From Dokdonia donghaensis DSW-1 (lineage in GTDB: Bacteria > Bacteroidota > Bacteroidia > Flavobacteriales > Flavobacteriaceae), in the NCBI RefSeq assembly GCF_001653755.1, contig NZ_CP015125.1, forward strand, positions 60,001 to 124,000: DNA of 64,000 nt, given 5' to 3'. Each line of letters starts with the position of its first letter. Position 1 is the first letter of the stretch. Below, one piece after another: positions 52,710 through 62,059 of this stretch. The notes below the pieces were generated by a model. The model saw only the letters and a program-made list of their open reading frames with translations. It did not search any database and had not been told where the DNA came from. The translations under genes and the position numbers were made by a program.

Positions 52710-54851
52710 CTAGTAGAATGTAGCTCTGTTATCTTCAATATCTGCAGCTTCTTTAAGAGCGTTAAGAACTTTTGTACTTACAGCTGCTCTAGATTTTTGA
52801 GCCTGCTGACCTGCAAAAGCAGCGTAGTTCTCTAAGCCTGGTGCTTCAGAGACTTTTACAACCTCTATTACATATACTCCTCTTGATCCTTCTATAGGTG
52901 AAGACACTTCTCCTTCTTTTAAACCGAAGGCTGCTCCTACAACTTTAGGCTCATTTCCTGCTCCAGCGATAGTAGGCGCATTCATAGATACGGCACCAGC
53001 TGTTTTTACAGTTGTTCCTTGAGATTGTGCGATTTCAGAAAGTGTTGATCCAGAAATTTTATTTTTAATAATCTCTGCTTTCTTCATATTACGTATGATA
53101 GGCGTCACCTGTAGTGACACATCTTCTACTCTCTCTGTACCTGCAGGCGTTCTACGTGTAACCTGAGCTACTATGTATCCATCATTTGTAGCAAAACGCT
53201 TGATATCTCCTACATTAGTATCTTCTTCAAAAGCCCATTGTACAACAGTTCTCTGTGCTCCTTCTCCAGGTAGCGTTTCATCCATAGCACGTATACGTTG
53301 TACTGGACGTACTGCATAACCATTTTCTGTTGCTACAGTTTGAAAATCTCCTTCGGCAGCAGCAAGTTCAAACTTTTGAGTTGTGTTGTAAATATTAGAA
53401 ATCGTTTTATCTGAAGGTACTATTTCCTTCACTACAGTTGCAACCTTAATTACATCTTGTACGTTCTTTTGGTCTACGATGTTAATTACGTGGTAACCAA
53501 AATCTGTTTCTGCTACTCCTATTGTTCCAGCTCTATTATCTACAATAAAGTCTCTGTATCCAGCTGCAAAAAGATTAGGATTTTGGTAATCTAGATCTCC
53601 ACCATTGTCACTGTTTGACTTATCTGAAGAAAACTCTTTTGCAAGATCTTCAAACTTGTTTTTGTTTCTTTTTAAAACAGAAAGTAAGCTATCTGCAAGC
53701 TTCTTAGCATCTTCTTTAGATCTTGTTGCAGAAGAAGGGATAGGTCCTCTAGCCGTATTTGTAACAGCTCCTTGAAAATCTATAAGGATATGACTTGTCT
53801 TTACAGAGTCTGGCATTTTTCTCACGTCTACAACACGAGAAAGATTCATATATCTACCGTCTTTATAAGGACCGTAAACTCCACCTTTACCTAAGGCAAA
53901 AAGTGTATCTGCATTAGTAGAAGGTAAATCTTTCTTAAAGAACCAACGATCTACAAATGGTACATCTGAGTTGTCTATAAGAAACTCTTCTATCTCTTCT
54001 GTCTTATCAAATCCAGCAAAAGTTTCTGTTACTCCTGTTGCACCGTTACGAGCTGTATACTCATTTCTTAATTTTGAAAGCTCTGCTTTAAGCGCATTCT
54101 CATCTTCTAGAGATGCTTCTTCTACAAATTTTACAAAACGTATAGAGCGTGTCTCCTCTGTTTGAAATTCATCTTTATGTTCATTTACATAATCTTGAAT
54201 CTCATCTTTACTTACTGGAGCCTCTTCATCTGGCACAGATGTGTACAACATTTGTACATACTGAATATCTACCGTATTATTATCAAGCTTATAGGCTACC
54301 TCTCCATCCTTAAGAGTGGCTCCTACACCAGCTCTTACTAGGTTATAGTAAATCTCTTGCTTTTCTTGATTTCTTAAGCTTTCTTCAAAAACTAACCACG
54401 ACTGGTAATCACCAGGGTTTTGGCTATCTTTTAAAGTAGCAATAAACTCTTGCATTTTTGCCTCGCTAAAGAATCCGTCTCCATCTTGAAAACGCACATC
54501 ATTTTGAAGTGCCTGCTTAAGTAACTCTTGCGTGCGGTCTTTACCTACTTGTATACCTAACTCTTCATACTGCTCTTCAAGAAGTACTCTGTTTACCTCC
54601 TGCTCCCATACAGCGTTTACGGCTTTTGTAGTAGAACTATTTGCTCCTGCTCTACGCGTTTGTGCCTCTACCTTTGTCGCAAAATCTTCACGATCTAGGT
54701 TTACACCGTTTATAGATGCAACACGGTTTTGCTTATCTGCATTAAAACCTCCACTATCTAAGATAGATGAGAAGATAAATGCAAACAGTGCAAGTGCGAT
54801 AATAATGATCAAGAAGATACTCTTGCTACGTATTTTATTTAAAATTGCCAT
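52710..54851 (-). CDS. peptidylprolyl isomerase, PpiD/SurA-like envelope foldase
   Basis: A 713-residue protein anchored by one N-terminal helix (SIFLIIIIALALFAFIFSSIL region, residues about 10-30) with the rest in the periplasm. An N-terminal SurA-like chaperone region, a parvulin domain (around SHILIDFQGA and DFGYHVINIVDQK, about 340-460) and a second, less clear PPIase-like region near 560-680 follow. It helps fold exported or outer-membrane proteins. It ends the minus-strand envelope cluster that starts at coaX. Confidence 0.92.
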   Translation of the reverse strand: MAILNKIRSKSIFLIIIIALALFAFIFSSILDSGGFNADKQNRVASINGVNLDREDFATKVEAQTRRAGANSSTTKAVNAVWEQEVNRVLLEEQYEELGIQVGKDRTQELLKQALQNDVRFQDGDGFFSEAKMQEFIATLKDSQNPGDYQSWLVFEESLRNQEKQEIYYNLVRAGVGATLKDGEVAYKLDNNTVDIQYVQMLYTSVPDEEAPVSKDEIQDYVNEHKDEFQTEETRSIRFVKFVEEASLEDENALKAELSKLRNEYTARNGATGVTETFAGFDKTEEIEEFLIDNSDVPFVDRWFFKKDLPSTNADTLFALGKGGVYGPYKDGRYMNLSRVVDVRKMPDSVKTSHILIDFQGAVTNTARGPIPSSATRSKEDAKKLADSLLSVLKRNKNKFEDLAKEFSSDKSNSDNGGDLDYQNPNLFAAGYRDFIVDNRAGTIGVAETDFGYHVINIVDQKNVQDVIKVATVVKEIVPSDKTISNIYNTTQKFELAAAEGDFQTVATENGYAVRPVQRIRAMDETLPGEGAQRTVVQWAFEEDTNVGDIKRFATNDGYIVAQVTRRTPAGTERVEDVSLQVTPIIRNMKKAEIIKNKISGSTLSEIAQSQGTTVKTAGAVSMNAPTIAGAGNEPKVVGAAFGLKEGEVSSPIEGSRGVYVIEVVKVSEAPGLENYAAFAGQQAQKSRAAVSTKVLNALKEAADIEDNRATFY

Positions 54852-54862
54852 TGTATGTTGTT

Positions 54863-54903
54863 TATGCTATAATAGTGGGCGAAAATACCATTATTATAGC
54901 ATA
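54863..54903. repeat. 12-bp inverted repeat upstream of the foldase gene
   Basis: TATGCTATAATA and TATTATAGCATA, a perfect inverted repeat with a 17-nt spacer that contains TATTTTCG on the minus strand, a near-match to the -7 box. It could be an operator or a leader hairpin. Confidence 0.6.
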
Positions 54904-54928
54904 ATAAAAAATAAAAAAACAAGGCAAT

Positions 54929-56227
54929 TTAGTCTTTAGATATACGGACTTCTAAGAGTTCTATTTTTGTGTTTGAAGTCTCTATGATGTGAAAGATTAT
55001 TCCTTCTATCTCTATAGTCTCCCCCTCTTCTGGAATTTCTTCTGTATGACTAACCACGAGACCCCCTAAGGTCTCATAATTTTCACTTTCTGGCAGATCA
55101 AGTTTATACGTTTCATTAAGGTAGTCTACCTCGTGTCTAGCAGAAAGTTTGTAGCTAGAACCGCTTAACTGCTCCTCTACTAGTGCGACTGTATCGTGCT
55201 CATCTTCTATCTCTCCAAAAAGCTCTTCTACAATATCTTCTACCGTCATCATCCCACTAGTACCTCCATACTCATCTATAACTACACAGATACTTTTGCG
55301 TTTTTTTGTGAGCACATTAAGCACATCTTTTACCAGCATAGTCTCCGGGACATATACTACTGGCATTAAAACACTGCTTATCGTTTTTGGCCTTTTAAAA
55401 AGTTCAAAAGAGTGCACATAGCCTATTATATCATCTATTGTATCTTTATAAACGAGTATTTTAGAAAGTCCCGTTTCTATAAAAATCTTATTTATTGCAG
55501 TAGGTGTCGTGCGCTCATCTACGGCTACGATCTCTGTGCGTGGCAACATCACTTCTCGTGACTTTACCTCAGAAAACTCTAGTGCATTTTGAAAAATCTG
55601 TATTTCTGTATCTACTTCGTCGGCGTCGTTTACGGCTTCCATTTGTTCAGAAATGTAATTACCTAGTTCCACTTTCGTGAAAGCTAACTGCACCTCATCT
55701 CCATCTGTCTTAAACAAGTATTTAAGAACGAGGTCTGATATCCAAATAATAAATGCGCTTAGTACATAAAATAAGAGATAAAAGAAATAAGCAGGTATTG
55801 CAAAAAACTTAAGAAGCTTATTTGCATAAATCTGAAAGAAAACTTTTGGCAAAAATTCGGCCGTGATTAAAATCACTAGTGTAGAAATAATCGTCTGACT
55901 GAGAAGGCTAAATTCTTGCACGAAGGTATTGAGCCACGTTAAACTTTCGCCGAAAGGCATATTCTCCAGCCACCCTTGTAAGAGTGCTCCCATAAAATAA
56001 CCATATACAACCAGGGCAATATTATTACCCAGCAGCATTGTTGCTATAAACTTGGAAGGTTTTGCAGTAAGTTTTTTGAGAACAATAGAGAGAAGATCAT
56101 TTTGTTTCTTCTCTATTTCGATATGTATCTTATTTGCCGACACATAAGCAATCTCCATTCCTGAAAAAAACGCAGAGAGTATGAGCGAGCAACATATGGT
56201 TATAATCTGTCCTTCAAAACTTCCCAT
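54929..56227 (-). CDS. CNNM/CBS-domain membrane protein (hemolysin/CorC family)
   Basis: A 432-residue protein: an N-terminal DUF21/CNNM membrane domain with about four helices (residues about 1-180, including SAFFSGMEIAYVSANK and MLLGNNIALVVYG), a CBS pair (about 200-330, with VMLPRTEIVAVDE and VIDEYGGTSGMMTVEDIVEELFGEIEDEHD, cited in parts) and a C-terminal CorC_HlyC domain. Family members are linked to Mg2+ or other cation transport, and in Bacteroidetes some are gliding-associated (GldE). It starts by overlapping the 64-residue gene's stop (TAATG). A palindrome variant is read as LAFTKVEL. Confidence 0.92.
   Translation of the reverse strand: MGSFEGQIITICCSLILSAFFSGMEIAYVSANKIHIEIEKKQNDLLSIVLKKLTAKPSKFIATMLLGNNIALVVYGYFMGALLQGWLENMPFGESLTWLNTFVQEFSLLSQTIISTLVILITAEFLPKVFFQIYANKLLKFFAIPAYFFYLLFYVLSAFIIWISDLVLKYLFKTDGDEVQLAFTKVELGNYISEQMEAVNDADEVDTEIQIFQNALEFSEVKSREVMLPRTEIVAVDERTTPTAINKIFIETGLSKILVYKDTIDDIIGYVHSFELFKRPKTISSVLMPVVYVPETMLVKDVLNVLTKKRKSICVVIDEYGGTSGMMTVEDIVEELFGEIEDEHDTVALVEEQLSGSSYKLSARHEVDYLNETYKLDLPESENYETLGGLVVSHTEEIPEEGETIEIEGIIFHIIETSNTKIELLEVRISKD
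55671..55684. repeat. Palindrome variant ACTTTCGTGAAAGC in the CNNM gene
   Basis: Two mismatches from the 14-mer. It is read on the minus strand in the AFAK frame as AFTK. Confidence 0.6.
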
Positions 56228-56421
56228 TAAGAGTTTTTCCTGTTTTCAAACTTCTTACGGAAATGACGCCTAAAGAAGTACATCCCTACACTCACAGCAA
56301 AGAAAAACAAGAACAGATATGCTCTAGAGCGATCTTCACCCCAAAGTGATACTGTTTTATAACCTGCAAGCACGGCAACTATTATGTATACATACTCTGT
56401 GTATTTTGCATATCGCATCAT
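56227..56421 (-). CDS. 64-residue membrane protein
   Basis: A small protein with two hydrophobic segments (YVYIIVAVLAGYKTV and AYLFLFFFAVSVGMYFF) and a basic tail RRHFRKKFENRK. I do not recognise a family. It is well supported by coupling: its start overlaps the lptC stop (ATGA) and its stop overlaps the CNNM gene start (TAATG). It lies within the lptC-containing envelope cluster, so a membrane-linked role is likely but unspecified. Confidence 0.85.
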   Translation of the reverse strand: MMRYAKYTEYVYIIVAVLAGYKTVSLWGEDRSRAYLFLFFFAVSVGMYFFRRHFRKKFENRKNS

Positions 56422-56990
56422 AAGTCTTCAGAATTTTCTTTTACGTATTGTTTTGCTACGTTGTTTAAAGATACAAAATTTGTAAAGTCTTCATTTGAGT
56501 CAAATAGGTCTCCGTCGTTACGAGAGCCATCTTTAAGAATAAGCGTGTACGGCTGGTCTGTAAAAATCCAACTATTAGATTGATCCCAGTACAGCTGTTG
56601 TGCTTTTAAGGTTATAGAGTCGTGCGTAAATAGCACCACATTATCTTGTAGATCTATAAGGTTTGTACCCTTATAGCGTATGGCATAGTTTGAAGTAATT
56701 AAATTCTCCTTGCCATCTTCACTTATAAAAGTGACTTCTATTCCATCTGGAAACTCCTCATAAGGAAAAGAGGCATTTGCATAATTTTTTATGTAAGGTG
56801 TTTTTAAATGTGCAGTGACTTTACCAGAATCTACATACTTAAGATTAATACCCCTACCTTCTGTAACAGGACCATCAGACTTCATACTTAACCTACGTAT
56901 ATCGTCTGCTTTACTATCACAACTTAAAAACAAAGTCACGGCAAAAGCCGTGACTAAGATTTTTAATATATTTCTATGTAGTAGTGACAT
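56418..56990 (-). CDS. lptC: LPS export protein LptC
   Basis: A 190-residue periplasmic bridge component that carries lipopolysaccharide from the LptBFG transporter toward LptA. It has a lipobox-like N-terminus (AVTLFLSCDS), so in this lineage it may be a lipoprotein. The LptC/OstA-type beta strands are visible in the repeated pattern AHLKTPYIKNYANASFPYEEFPDGIEVTFIS (cited in part) and YAIRYKGTNLIDLQDNVVLF. It is the second gene overlapped by coupled starts, following the TPR gene (TAATG). Confidence 0.88.
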   Translation of the reverse strand: MSLLHRNILKILVTAFAVTLFLSCDSKADDIRRLSMKSDGPVTEGRGINLKYVDSGKVTAHLKTPYIKNYANASFPYEEFPDGIEVTFISEDGKENLITSNYAIRYKGTNLIDLQDNVVLFTHDSITLKAQQLYWDQSNSWIFTDQPYTLILKDGSRNDGDLFDSNEDFTNFVSLNNVAKQYVKENSEDL

Positions 56991-58369
56991 TAGTTATTTG
57001 GAACTCTTACACTTGATCCAATCCAACATCCTATCTTGATAGTTTGACCAGCTTTTCCAGATGTAAATACATCTGCAGTACTTGGAGCTAAAGCTCTGTA
57101 ACTTGCTGCTGTCTTATTTGCAGTACCAGCCAGTGATGGACTTACACGTCCAGCTCTTTGCGCTGTACTAGCAGCTAACCAGTATACTGCTCTCTTGTCA
57201 AAAGTAGTCTGACCACAGTTATTTGCACTTGCTGCATACATTGCTGCAATTCTTAAGTAAACAATACCATAAGATGGATCTTCACTAAGCGCCTTATTAT
57301 AAAGACCTCTTGCTTTACCGTAGCTACCACTTTTTCTTGCTTTTTCTGCAAGTCTGTAATAAGCATTTGCTCTTTCTTTTGGATCTGTTTCAAGATCTAT
57401 AGCTTCTTGGTAATATCTAGCCTCTGCTGCTGAGTCTCCTCTGTTTCCAGCTAAGATACCTAAGTACTTTGCAGATTTTGCAGAAGGCTCAAGTCTGTGA
57501 AGATTCTCAACCATTTGCTTAAATAAATCTGTATCTGTACAATCTTTACTTGCAAGACGTCCTGCAGCTTTCTTGATCCACTCTTTATCGTTCTTCATAG
57601 AATCAAAATCCTTCTGATAAAGTGGTACAAGGTTCTCACAGTTACCTAACTCTCCAAGCGCTCCATCTGTACTTCCTCCAAAGATTCCGAATGCCTTAAG
57701 GTTTGTTTCATAACCTTTTACTCTACGCTTTTCTTTTGCGCTAAGTGCAGTACCCGCTTCTTCTTTTTCTACTAACTTCTGTAATTTTGAATCTAGTGTA
57801 GTTGCTTCTTTATTAAGTTTTGCTTGCGTATCATCATAAAGATCAAAAACCTCTTGAAGCTGTACTTGCTGTCCATTTTTATAAAGATCTACTGCTAGCT
57901 TAAAACGAGTGTAGATATTTTTTGCACTTGTAATAGAGTTTGCATCCATATTAAATGCATTTTGAAATGCATCATACTGTGCCTTTGGCGTTCCTATTTT
58001 GTTATCAAACATTATCTGAGCCTGTGCAGCTGCGTTTTTTCCCTTTGGAGTTTTTGCAGGGAAGTATTGCTCTCTCTTCTTTAAAAACTCGATAAGCTTT
58101 TGTGCCGCGGCACCTTTTTCGGCAGGGCTTGCTGCTTTTAGATCTGCTTTAAGTAAACGCTCTCCATACTGGTATAAAGCTAGAGAATAGTTAGGGCAAT
58201 CTTTTTGAAGTTTTTCAAAAGGTGCTCTTGCAGCCTCATAGTTTTTAACTTTAGCAGCTTCTACAAATATAGAACCCGTCGTAAGGCACTCCTCACTTAT
58301 TTGTGCATTTACTGTAAATCCGCCAGCTATGACGAGCGCTACAAAAAATGTGGTTAATCTAGTTTTCAT
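56990..58369 (-). CDS. exported tetratricopeptide-repeat protein
   Basis: 459 residues with a signal peptide about 1-22 (ending VNAQ). The first half is helical and Lys-rich. From about residue 300, TPR-like units appear: AKYLGILAGNRGDSAAEARYYQEAIDLE and ERANAYYRLAEKARKSGSYGKARGLYNKALSEDP, cited in part. The C-terminal 40 residues include several Cys and Gly. It probably acts as a periplasmic scaffold. Its place between the outer-membrane protein and lptC suggests an envelope role; the partner is unknown. Confidence 0.88.
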   Translation of the reverse strand: MKTRLTTFFVALVIAGGFTVNAQISEECLTTGSIFVEAAKVKNYEAARAPFEKLQKDCPNYSLALYQYGERLLKADLKAASPAEKGAAAQKLIEFLKKREQYFPAKTPKGKNAAAQAQIMFDNKIGTPKAQYDAFQNAFNMDANSITSAKNIYTRFKLAVDLYKNGQQVQLQEVFDLYDDTQAKLNKEATTLDSKLQKLVEKEEAGTALSAKEKRRVKGYETNLKAFGIFGGSTDGALGELGNCENLVPLYQKDFDSMKNDKEWIKKAAGRLASKDCTDTDLFKQMVENLHRLEPSAKSAKYLGILAGNRGDSAAEARYYQEAIDLETDPKERANAYYRLAEKARKSGSYGKARGLYNKALSEDPSYGIVYLRIAAMYAASANNCGQTTFDKRAVYWLAASTAQRAGRVSPSLAGTANKTAASYRALAPSTADVFTSGKAGQTIKIGCWIGSSVRVPNN

Positions 58370-58386
58370 AATGTTAGGTTTTACTG

Positions 58387-59634
58387 TTAATTAAATTTAG
58401 ATTGGACAAACCATAAGTCGTTTATTGATAAACTTACGCCTACGTTTATAAAGTTTTCTTGTATAAGGTTTGCGTTTGTCGTTCCTCTCTGCCCTACTTC
58501 AAATTGTAAGTTAAGATTACTAATTCTTCGTCCTGTAGGTAGTCCAACTCCAAAAGATATGCCAAACTCATTTATATCTTCATTAGACACTACAAGCCCC
58601 GTCTCTTCATATCTAAATCCAGCACGATAAGTCATACGCTCCCAGTAACTTGAGATAGAATTATATTTTGGCGTATAAAAACCTCCTACTCTCATTTGTG
58701 TTGCATCTTCAAAGGAAACATTATCTGGAGTAAAGGTTCTATTACTAAAACTACTTGTTTGCTGGCTTGTGTACTCACCTCCAAAGAACCATTTATTTTT
58801 TTCTCCTATACCAAGACCTACCGTTACTGAAGAAGGAAGATCAAAATCTGTATCTGGAACACTTATTTCTTGTACATCTACATCTTGTAGTAAACCTAGA
58901 CTATTAAATAAAACCGTAGAAACCTCTCTCTCATTTTCAGTACCTATAGTAGCAGATGGAACATACTTTACTGATGATCTAAGCTCAAGCTTATCACTAA
59001 TCATTGTTTCATACTGCGCCCCAAGCTCAAATGCTAATCCCGAAAAGTCACTTCTATTAGACTCTCTAGTACCTAGCTCTGCTTCTTCTTGAGATCTTAC
59101 AGCTTCGTTTTGAATATTTCCAAAGTAGTAGTACATACTTGCTCCTACCGTAAGTCCTTTTGCTAGTGTATAACCTGTAGAAAGAAATGCACGGTTAAGA
59201 CCACCACGACCTGTAAAGCGGTTAAGCACCTCATCTGTACTATCATCTAACTTATACCCTACTGCCGTATATGGCATAAGACCTATGCTTACCCCTCCTT
59301 TTTTCGAAATAGGAAAACCTATAGCCAGATAATCAAAAGTAGATTTTGAAGAACCCTCCTTTGTCGTAGCATCTTCTGCATTTACTTCGTTATGGTTACC
59401 TCCTACTGTAAAAGTGGTGTAACGTAGTTTACCTAGTGATGCAGGGTTTAATAAATTGAGGTGCAAACTATCGCTATACGTCTGTATGCCTCCCATAGAT
59501 TTATTTTCTACGGTTCCTCTAAACTGTTGTATCCCCACTCCGTAAAAAGAATATGGAGAAGTAGTAGCTCCTTCTTGGGCAAGACCTTTAACGGCCATCA
59601 TCAGCACTGCTACAATAAAAAGTTTTTTAATCAT
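58387..59634 (-). CDS. outer-membrane beta-barrel protein, unnamed
   Basis: 415 residues with a signal peptide (about 1-20, ending GLAQ). The mature part is a string of alternating-hydrophobic strands that often end in aromatic residues, for example RYTTFTVGGN, AFLSTGYTLAKGLTVGASMYYYFG and FGISFGVGLP, as in outer-membrane barrels of the FadL/PorV-like kind common in Bacteroidetes. The C-terminus is LWFVQSKFN. The specific role is not readable. The start region overlaps the coaX stop by 8 bp, so it is cotranscribed with coaX. Confidence 0.85.
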   Translation of the reverse strand: MIKKLFIVAVLMMAVKGLAQEGATTSPYSFYGVGIQQFRGTVENKSMGGIQTYSDSLHLNLLNPASLGKLRYTTFTVGGNHNEVNAEDATTKEGSSKSTFDYLAIGFPISKKGGVSIGLMPYTAVGYKLDDSTDEVLNRFTGRGGLNRAFLSTGYTLAKGLTVGASMYYYFGNIQNEAVRSQEEAELGTRESNRSDFSGLAFELGAQYETMISDKLELRSSVKYVPSATIGTENEREVSTVLFNSLGLLQDVDVQEISVPDTDFDLPSSVTVGLGIGEKNKWFFGGEYTSQQTSSFSNRTFTPDNVSFEDATQMRVGGFYTPKYNSISSYWERMTYRAGFRYEETGLVVSNEDINEFGISFGVGLPTGRRISNLNLQFEVGQRGTTNANLIQENFINVGVSLSINDLWFVQSKFN

Positions 59635-60352
59635 TCTGATATGTTAAGATATAATTGAGGCCCTCAAGCAAAAAATTTGAGTGCGCAAAGATGCTATTTT
59701 TTAATCGTTTTGCCAAGAATTCTGCATCACCACCCGTTATTATTACGGTATCCACATTATAATGCTCTTTGTAATGATTTATTGCACCATCTATTTCAAG
59801 TAAAGTGCCCTGCACAACTCCAGAGTGTATAGATTCTTCTGTACTAGTACCTATTATACTACCTGGCATTTGTTTTTCTAACAGCGGGAGATTTGCCGTA
59901 AGTCTATTAAGTGTCTCATAACGCAAGCGCAATCCTGGTGAGATTGCACCACCTTTATAAGAACCATCTTTTGTTATAAAATCATAGGTAATACAAGTAC
60001 CTGCATCTATAATGAGTCCATTTTTATGGGGGTGTGCTTTTACAAAGGCTGCTACAAGAGCCATTCTATCTACACCTAGTGTCTTTGGTGTACCGTAGTC
60101 ATTTGTAAATGGAAGCGCTGTATTGTGTGAGAGTACAATGGTAGGAAAACGTAATTGCACAGATCTAGCTTGCTCATCTGTAAGTCTCCCCACAGAAGAT
60201 ATAATTGCTTTTTTAATAGGATAAAGACCTGTAAACTCACCTACCTCCTCACTAAAGTCTTGTAACGCAAAGTGATGCTTAGCTTGCAAGGCATCTCCTT
60301 TATAAATAGCGGCTTTAACCCTAGTATTCCCTACATCAATTATAAGTTGCAT
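59627..60352 (-). CDS. coaX: type III pantothenate kinase
   Basis: Phosphorylates pantothenate in the first step of coenzyme A synthesis. The protein has 241 residues. CoaX motifs are clear: LIIDVGNTRVKAAIY (phosphate-1 loop with catalytic-type Asp), GVDRMALVAAF, LIIDAGTCITYDFI and GGAISPGLRLRYETL, then TGGDAEFLA. The start is ATG 60352; an in-frame TTG lies two codons upstream. It begins the minus-strand envelope gene run. Confidence 0.96.
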   Translation of the reverse strand: MQLIIDVGNTRVKAAIYKGDALQAKHHFALQDFSEEVGEFTGLYPIKKAIISSVGRLTDEQARSVQLRFPTIVLSHNTALPFTNDYGTPKTLGVDRMALVAAFVKAHPHKNGLIIDAGTCITYDFITKDGSYKGGAISPGLRLRYETLNRLTANLPLLEKQMPGSIIGTSTEESIHSGVVQGTLLEIDGAINHYKEHYNVDTVIITGGDAEFLAKRLKNSIFAHSNFLLEGLNYILTYQND

Positions 60353-60421
60353 ATACAATAGTAAGCGTCAAAAATACAAAAGGAAAGCACCCACATTGTT
60401 AAGGTAATGGTAAAAATCACC

Positions 60422-61198
60422 CTAATAACCTGTTACAAAACAAACTTCAAGCATTTTGTACAACTCTGGATGTTTACGTTTAAACAGATCTGGGCGCTCA
60501 AAAAAGTACTCTGCCGCCACTGCAAAAAACTCTATTTTACTTGTACCTCCATATTTCCTTATATCAGACGCATCATTATTTATGGCCTCCATCTCTGTGT
60601 GCATCATATCTAGCCAAGGGACAATATTTTCTTTACCTAGTAACTGCTCCGGTATACCATCTACCTCACCATCCATCTTATCTAGTAAATGCACAAACTC
60701 GTGTATAGCTGTATTTCCTTTATCTGTCTTATTATTAAACCCAAAATGAAGCGCCTTGCGGGAGAGTATCATATGATTTTCAAACTGCCCCGTCCCTACC
60801 ATACCACCTATAATACGATCTTCGCCCTCTGAGTGATACTCAAGATTTGCATTAAAATAATCTGGATAAATAAGCACCGTATCTAAGTTATTGTAATGCC
60901 AGTCTCCAAAGTTAAAAATAGGAATCACCGCACTTGCCGCAACAAACACCTTATCCTTATCAGACAGGTCAAAACCTACAGCCTCTACATTTACTTCGGC
61001 AAGAAAGGCCATCATTCTTCTTTTAAAGAATTCCTTCTTTTTAGGCGTGAGTTCTTTGTAAAAAAGCACTTCATCACTTAATAAAGACTCCCACGATGGC
61101 GGAAAAGGGTCTGGTGTACGCTTTCGCGAAAGCGTAAAAAGTCCGTAACCCATAAAAACAAATAAGGCTAATCCAGCCAAAAGGAAAAGTATGATCAT
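60422..61198 (-). CDS. M90-type zinc peptidase (MtfA-like)
   Basis: A 258-residue protein with an N-terminal membrane helix (IILFLLAGLALFVFMGYGLF) and a zinc-peptidase domain carrying HEFVH in NTAIHEFVHLLDKMDG. MtfA in E. coli is a peptidase linked to control of the glucose PTS regulator Mlc, and its zinc site is of this form. Here the PTS link is doubtful and the role unknown. A palindrome copy follows the membrane helix, read as LSRKRTPD. Confidence 0.9.
   Translation of the reverse strand: MIILFLLAGLALFVFMGYGLFTLSRKRTPDPFPPSWESLLSDEVLFYKELTPKKKEFFKRRMMAFLAEVNVEAVGFDLSDKDKVFVAASAVIPIFNFGDWHYNNLDTVLIYPDYFNANLEYHSEGEDRIIGGMVGTGQFENHMILSRKALHFGFNNKTDKGNTAIHEFVHLLDKMDGEVDGIPEQLLGKENIVPWLDMMHTEMEAINNDASDIRKYGGTSKIEFFAVAAEYFFERPDLFKRKHPELYKMLEVCFVTGY
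61120..61133. repeat. GCTTTCGCGAAAGC palindrome, exact copy in the MtfA-like gene
   Basis: Symmetry extends to TACGC...GCGTA. It is read on the minus strand as LSRKR right after the membrane helix. Confidence 0.95.
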
Positions 61199-61284
61199 CT
61201 AGTATCTTGTTACCTCTGCAATATATTAGATATCAAACCAAAATCTACGATTGCAAACAACTTATAAAAGTGAAAGTTATAGAA

Positions 61285-61315
61285 AACAAAAAACCCGATC
61301 AAAAGATCGGGTTTT
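61285..61315 (-). terminator. Terminator after tRNA-Phe
   Basis: AAAACCCGATC, AAAA loop, GATCGGGTTTT, with six T following on the minus strand. Confidence 0.9.
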
Positions 61316-61319
61316 AATG

Positions 61320-61392
<73 letters not shown>

Positions 61393-61464
61393 TAAAGCTT
61401 TTAGGTGGCTTACGTTTGCAATGTGACTCACACTATTTGTTGAGTTCTATGCGATACTTCTCGT

Positions 61465-61503
61465 AAGCGGATGCAAATATAAAACCTTTCTGAGACCTGA
61501 CAA
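61465..61503 (-). promoter_or_regulatory. tRNA-Phe promoter
   Basis: On the minus strand: TTG (61501-61503, in TTGTCAG), 19-nt spacer, TATATTTG (61474-61481), then CATCCGC. It has the same form as the proximal and distal rRNA promoters. Confidence 0.85.
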
Positions 61504-61587
61504 CATCTTTTTAAAAAAAATTGCAATTTTTTTTTTCGAGACCTTCTATTTCACAAATTAGAAACCTTATTCTTTATTTCTACGTAA

Positions 61588-61630
61588 GTAATTGTAGTTA
61601 ATTACGATTAAGCATATATTCGTATGCTTA
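61588..61630. promoter_or_regulatory. Two inverted repeats upstream of the arsenosugar genes
   Basis: GTAATT-GTAGTT-AATTAC (61588-61605) and TAAGCATA-TATTCG-TATGCTTA (61609-61630). The second ends 14 bp before the ATG at 61645. They are possible operators for a regulator of the arsenosugar operon; no regulator is encoded in view. Confidence 0.5.
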
Positions 61631-61644
61631 CATAATATATAACT

Positions 61645-61980
61645 ATGGCAGATCAATATTACGACCCAAAAGATTTAAGAAAATTCGGAAAAATCACAGA
61701 GTGGAGTGAAGAGTTAGGAACTAAGTTTTTTGACTACTACGGTAAAGTTTTTGAAGAAGGAGCACTCACCGCACGTGAGAAATCCCTCATCGCACTTGCC
61801 GTTGCCCACACAGAGCAGTGCCCATATTGCATAGACGCATATACTAAAGACGGCCTACAGAAAGGAATCACCAAGGAAGAGATGATGGAGGCTGTGCACG
61901 TAGGTGCCGCTATAAAAAGTGGTGCGACACTCGTACACGGCGTGATGATGATGAATAAAGTAAATAAACTAGACGGGTAG
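61645..61980 (+). CDS. arsenosugar-associated peroxidase-like (carboxymuconolactone decarboxylase fold) protein
   Basis: A 111-residue protein of the AhpD/CMD fold. The redox motif EQCPYCIDAYTK carries CxxC followed by the helix that normally holds the relay residues, and EALTAREKSLIALAVAHT (in part) is the preceding helix. This short form is the one found beside arsS, named arsenosugar biosynthesis-associated peroxidase-like protein. Its exact reaction is not known to me. It is first in a three-gene run with two inverted repeats upstream. Confidence 0.88.
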   Translation: MADQYYDPKDLRKFGKITEWSEELGTKFFDYYGKVFEEGALTAREKSLIALAVAHTEQCPYCIDAYTKDGLQKGITKEEMMEAVHVGAAIKSGATLVHGVMMMNKVNKLDG

Positions 61981-61986
61981 TTTTAC

Positions 61987-62000
61987 GCTTTCGCGAAAGC
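61987..62000. repeat. GCTTTCGCGAAAGC palindrome, exact copy
   Basis: In TACGCTTTCGCGAAAGCGTA (61984-62003), directly after the CMD gene stop and before arsS. Confidence 0.95.
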
Positions 62001-62059
62001 GTACTCATACAGATTTCCAACCAAAAGAAATCAACACTACAAACGACAAACATTTTTAA

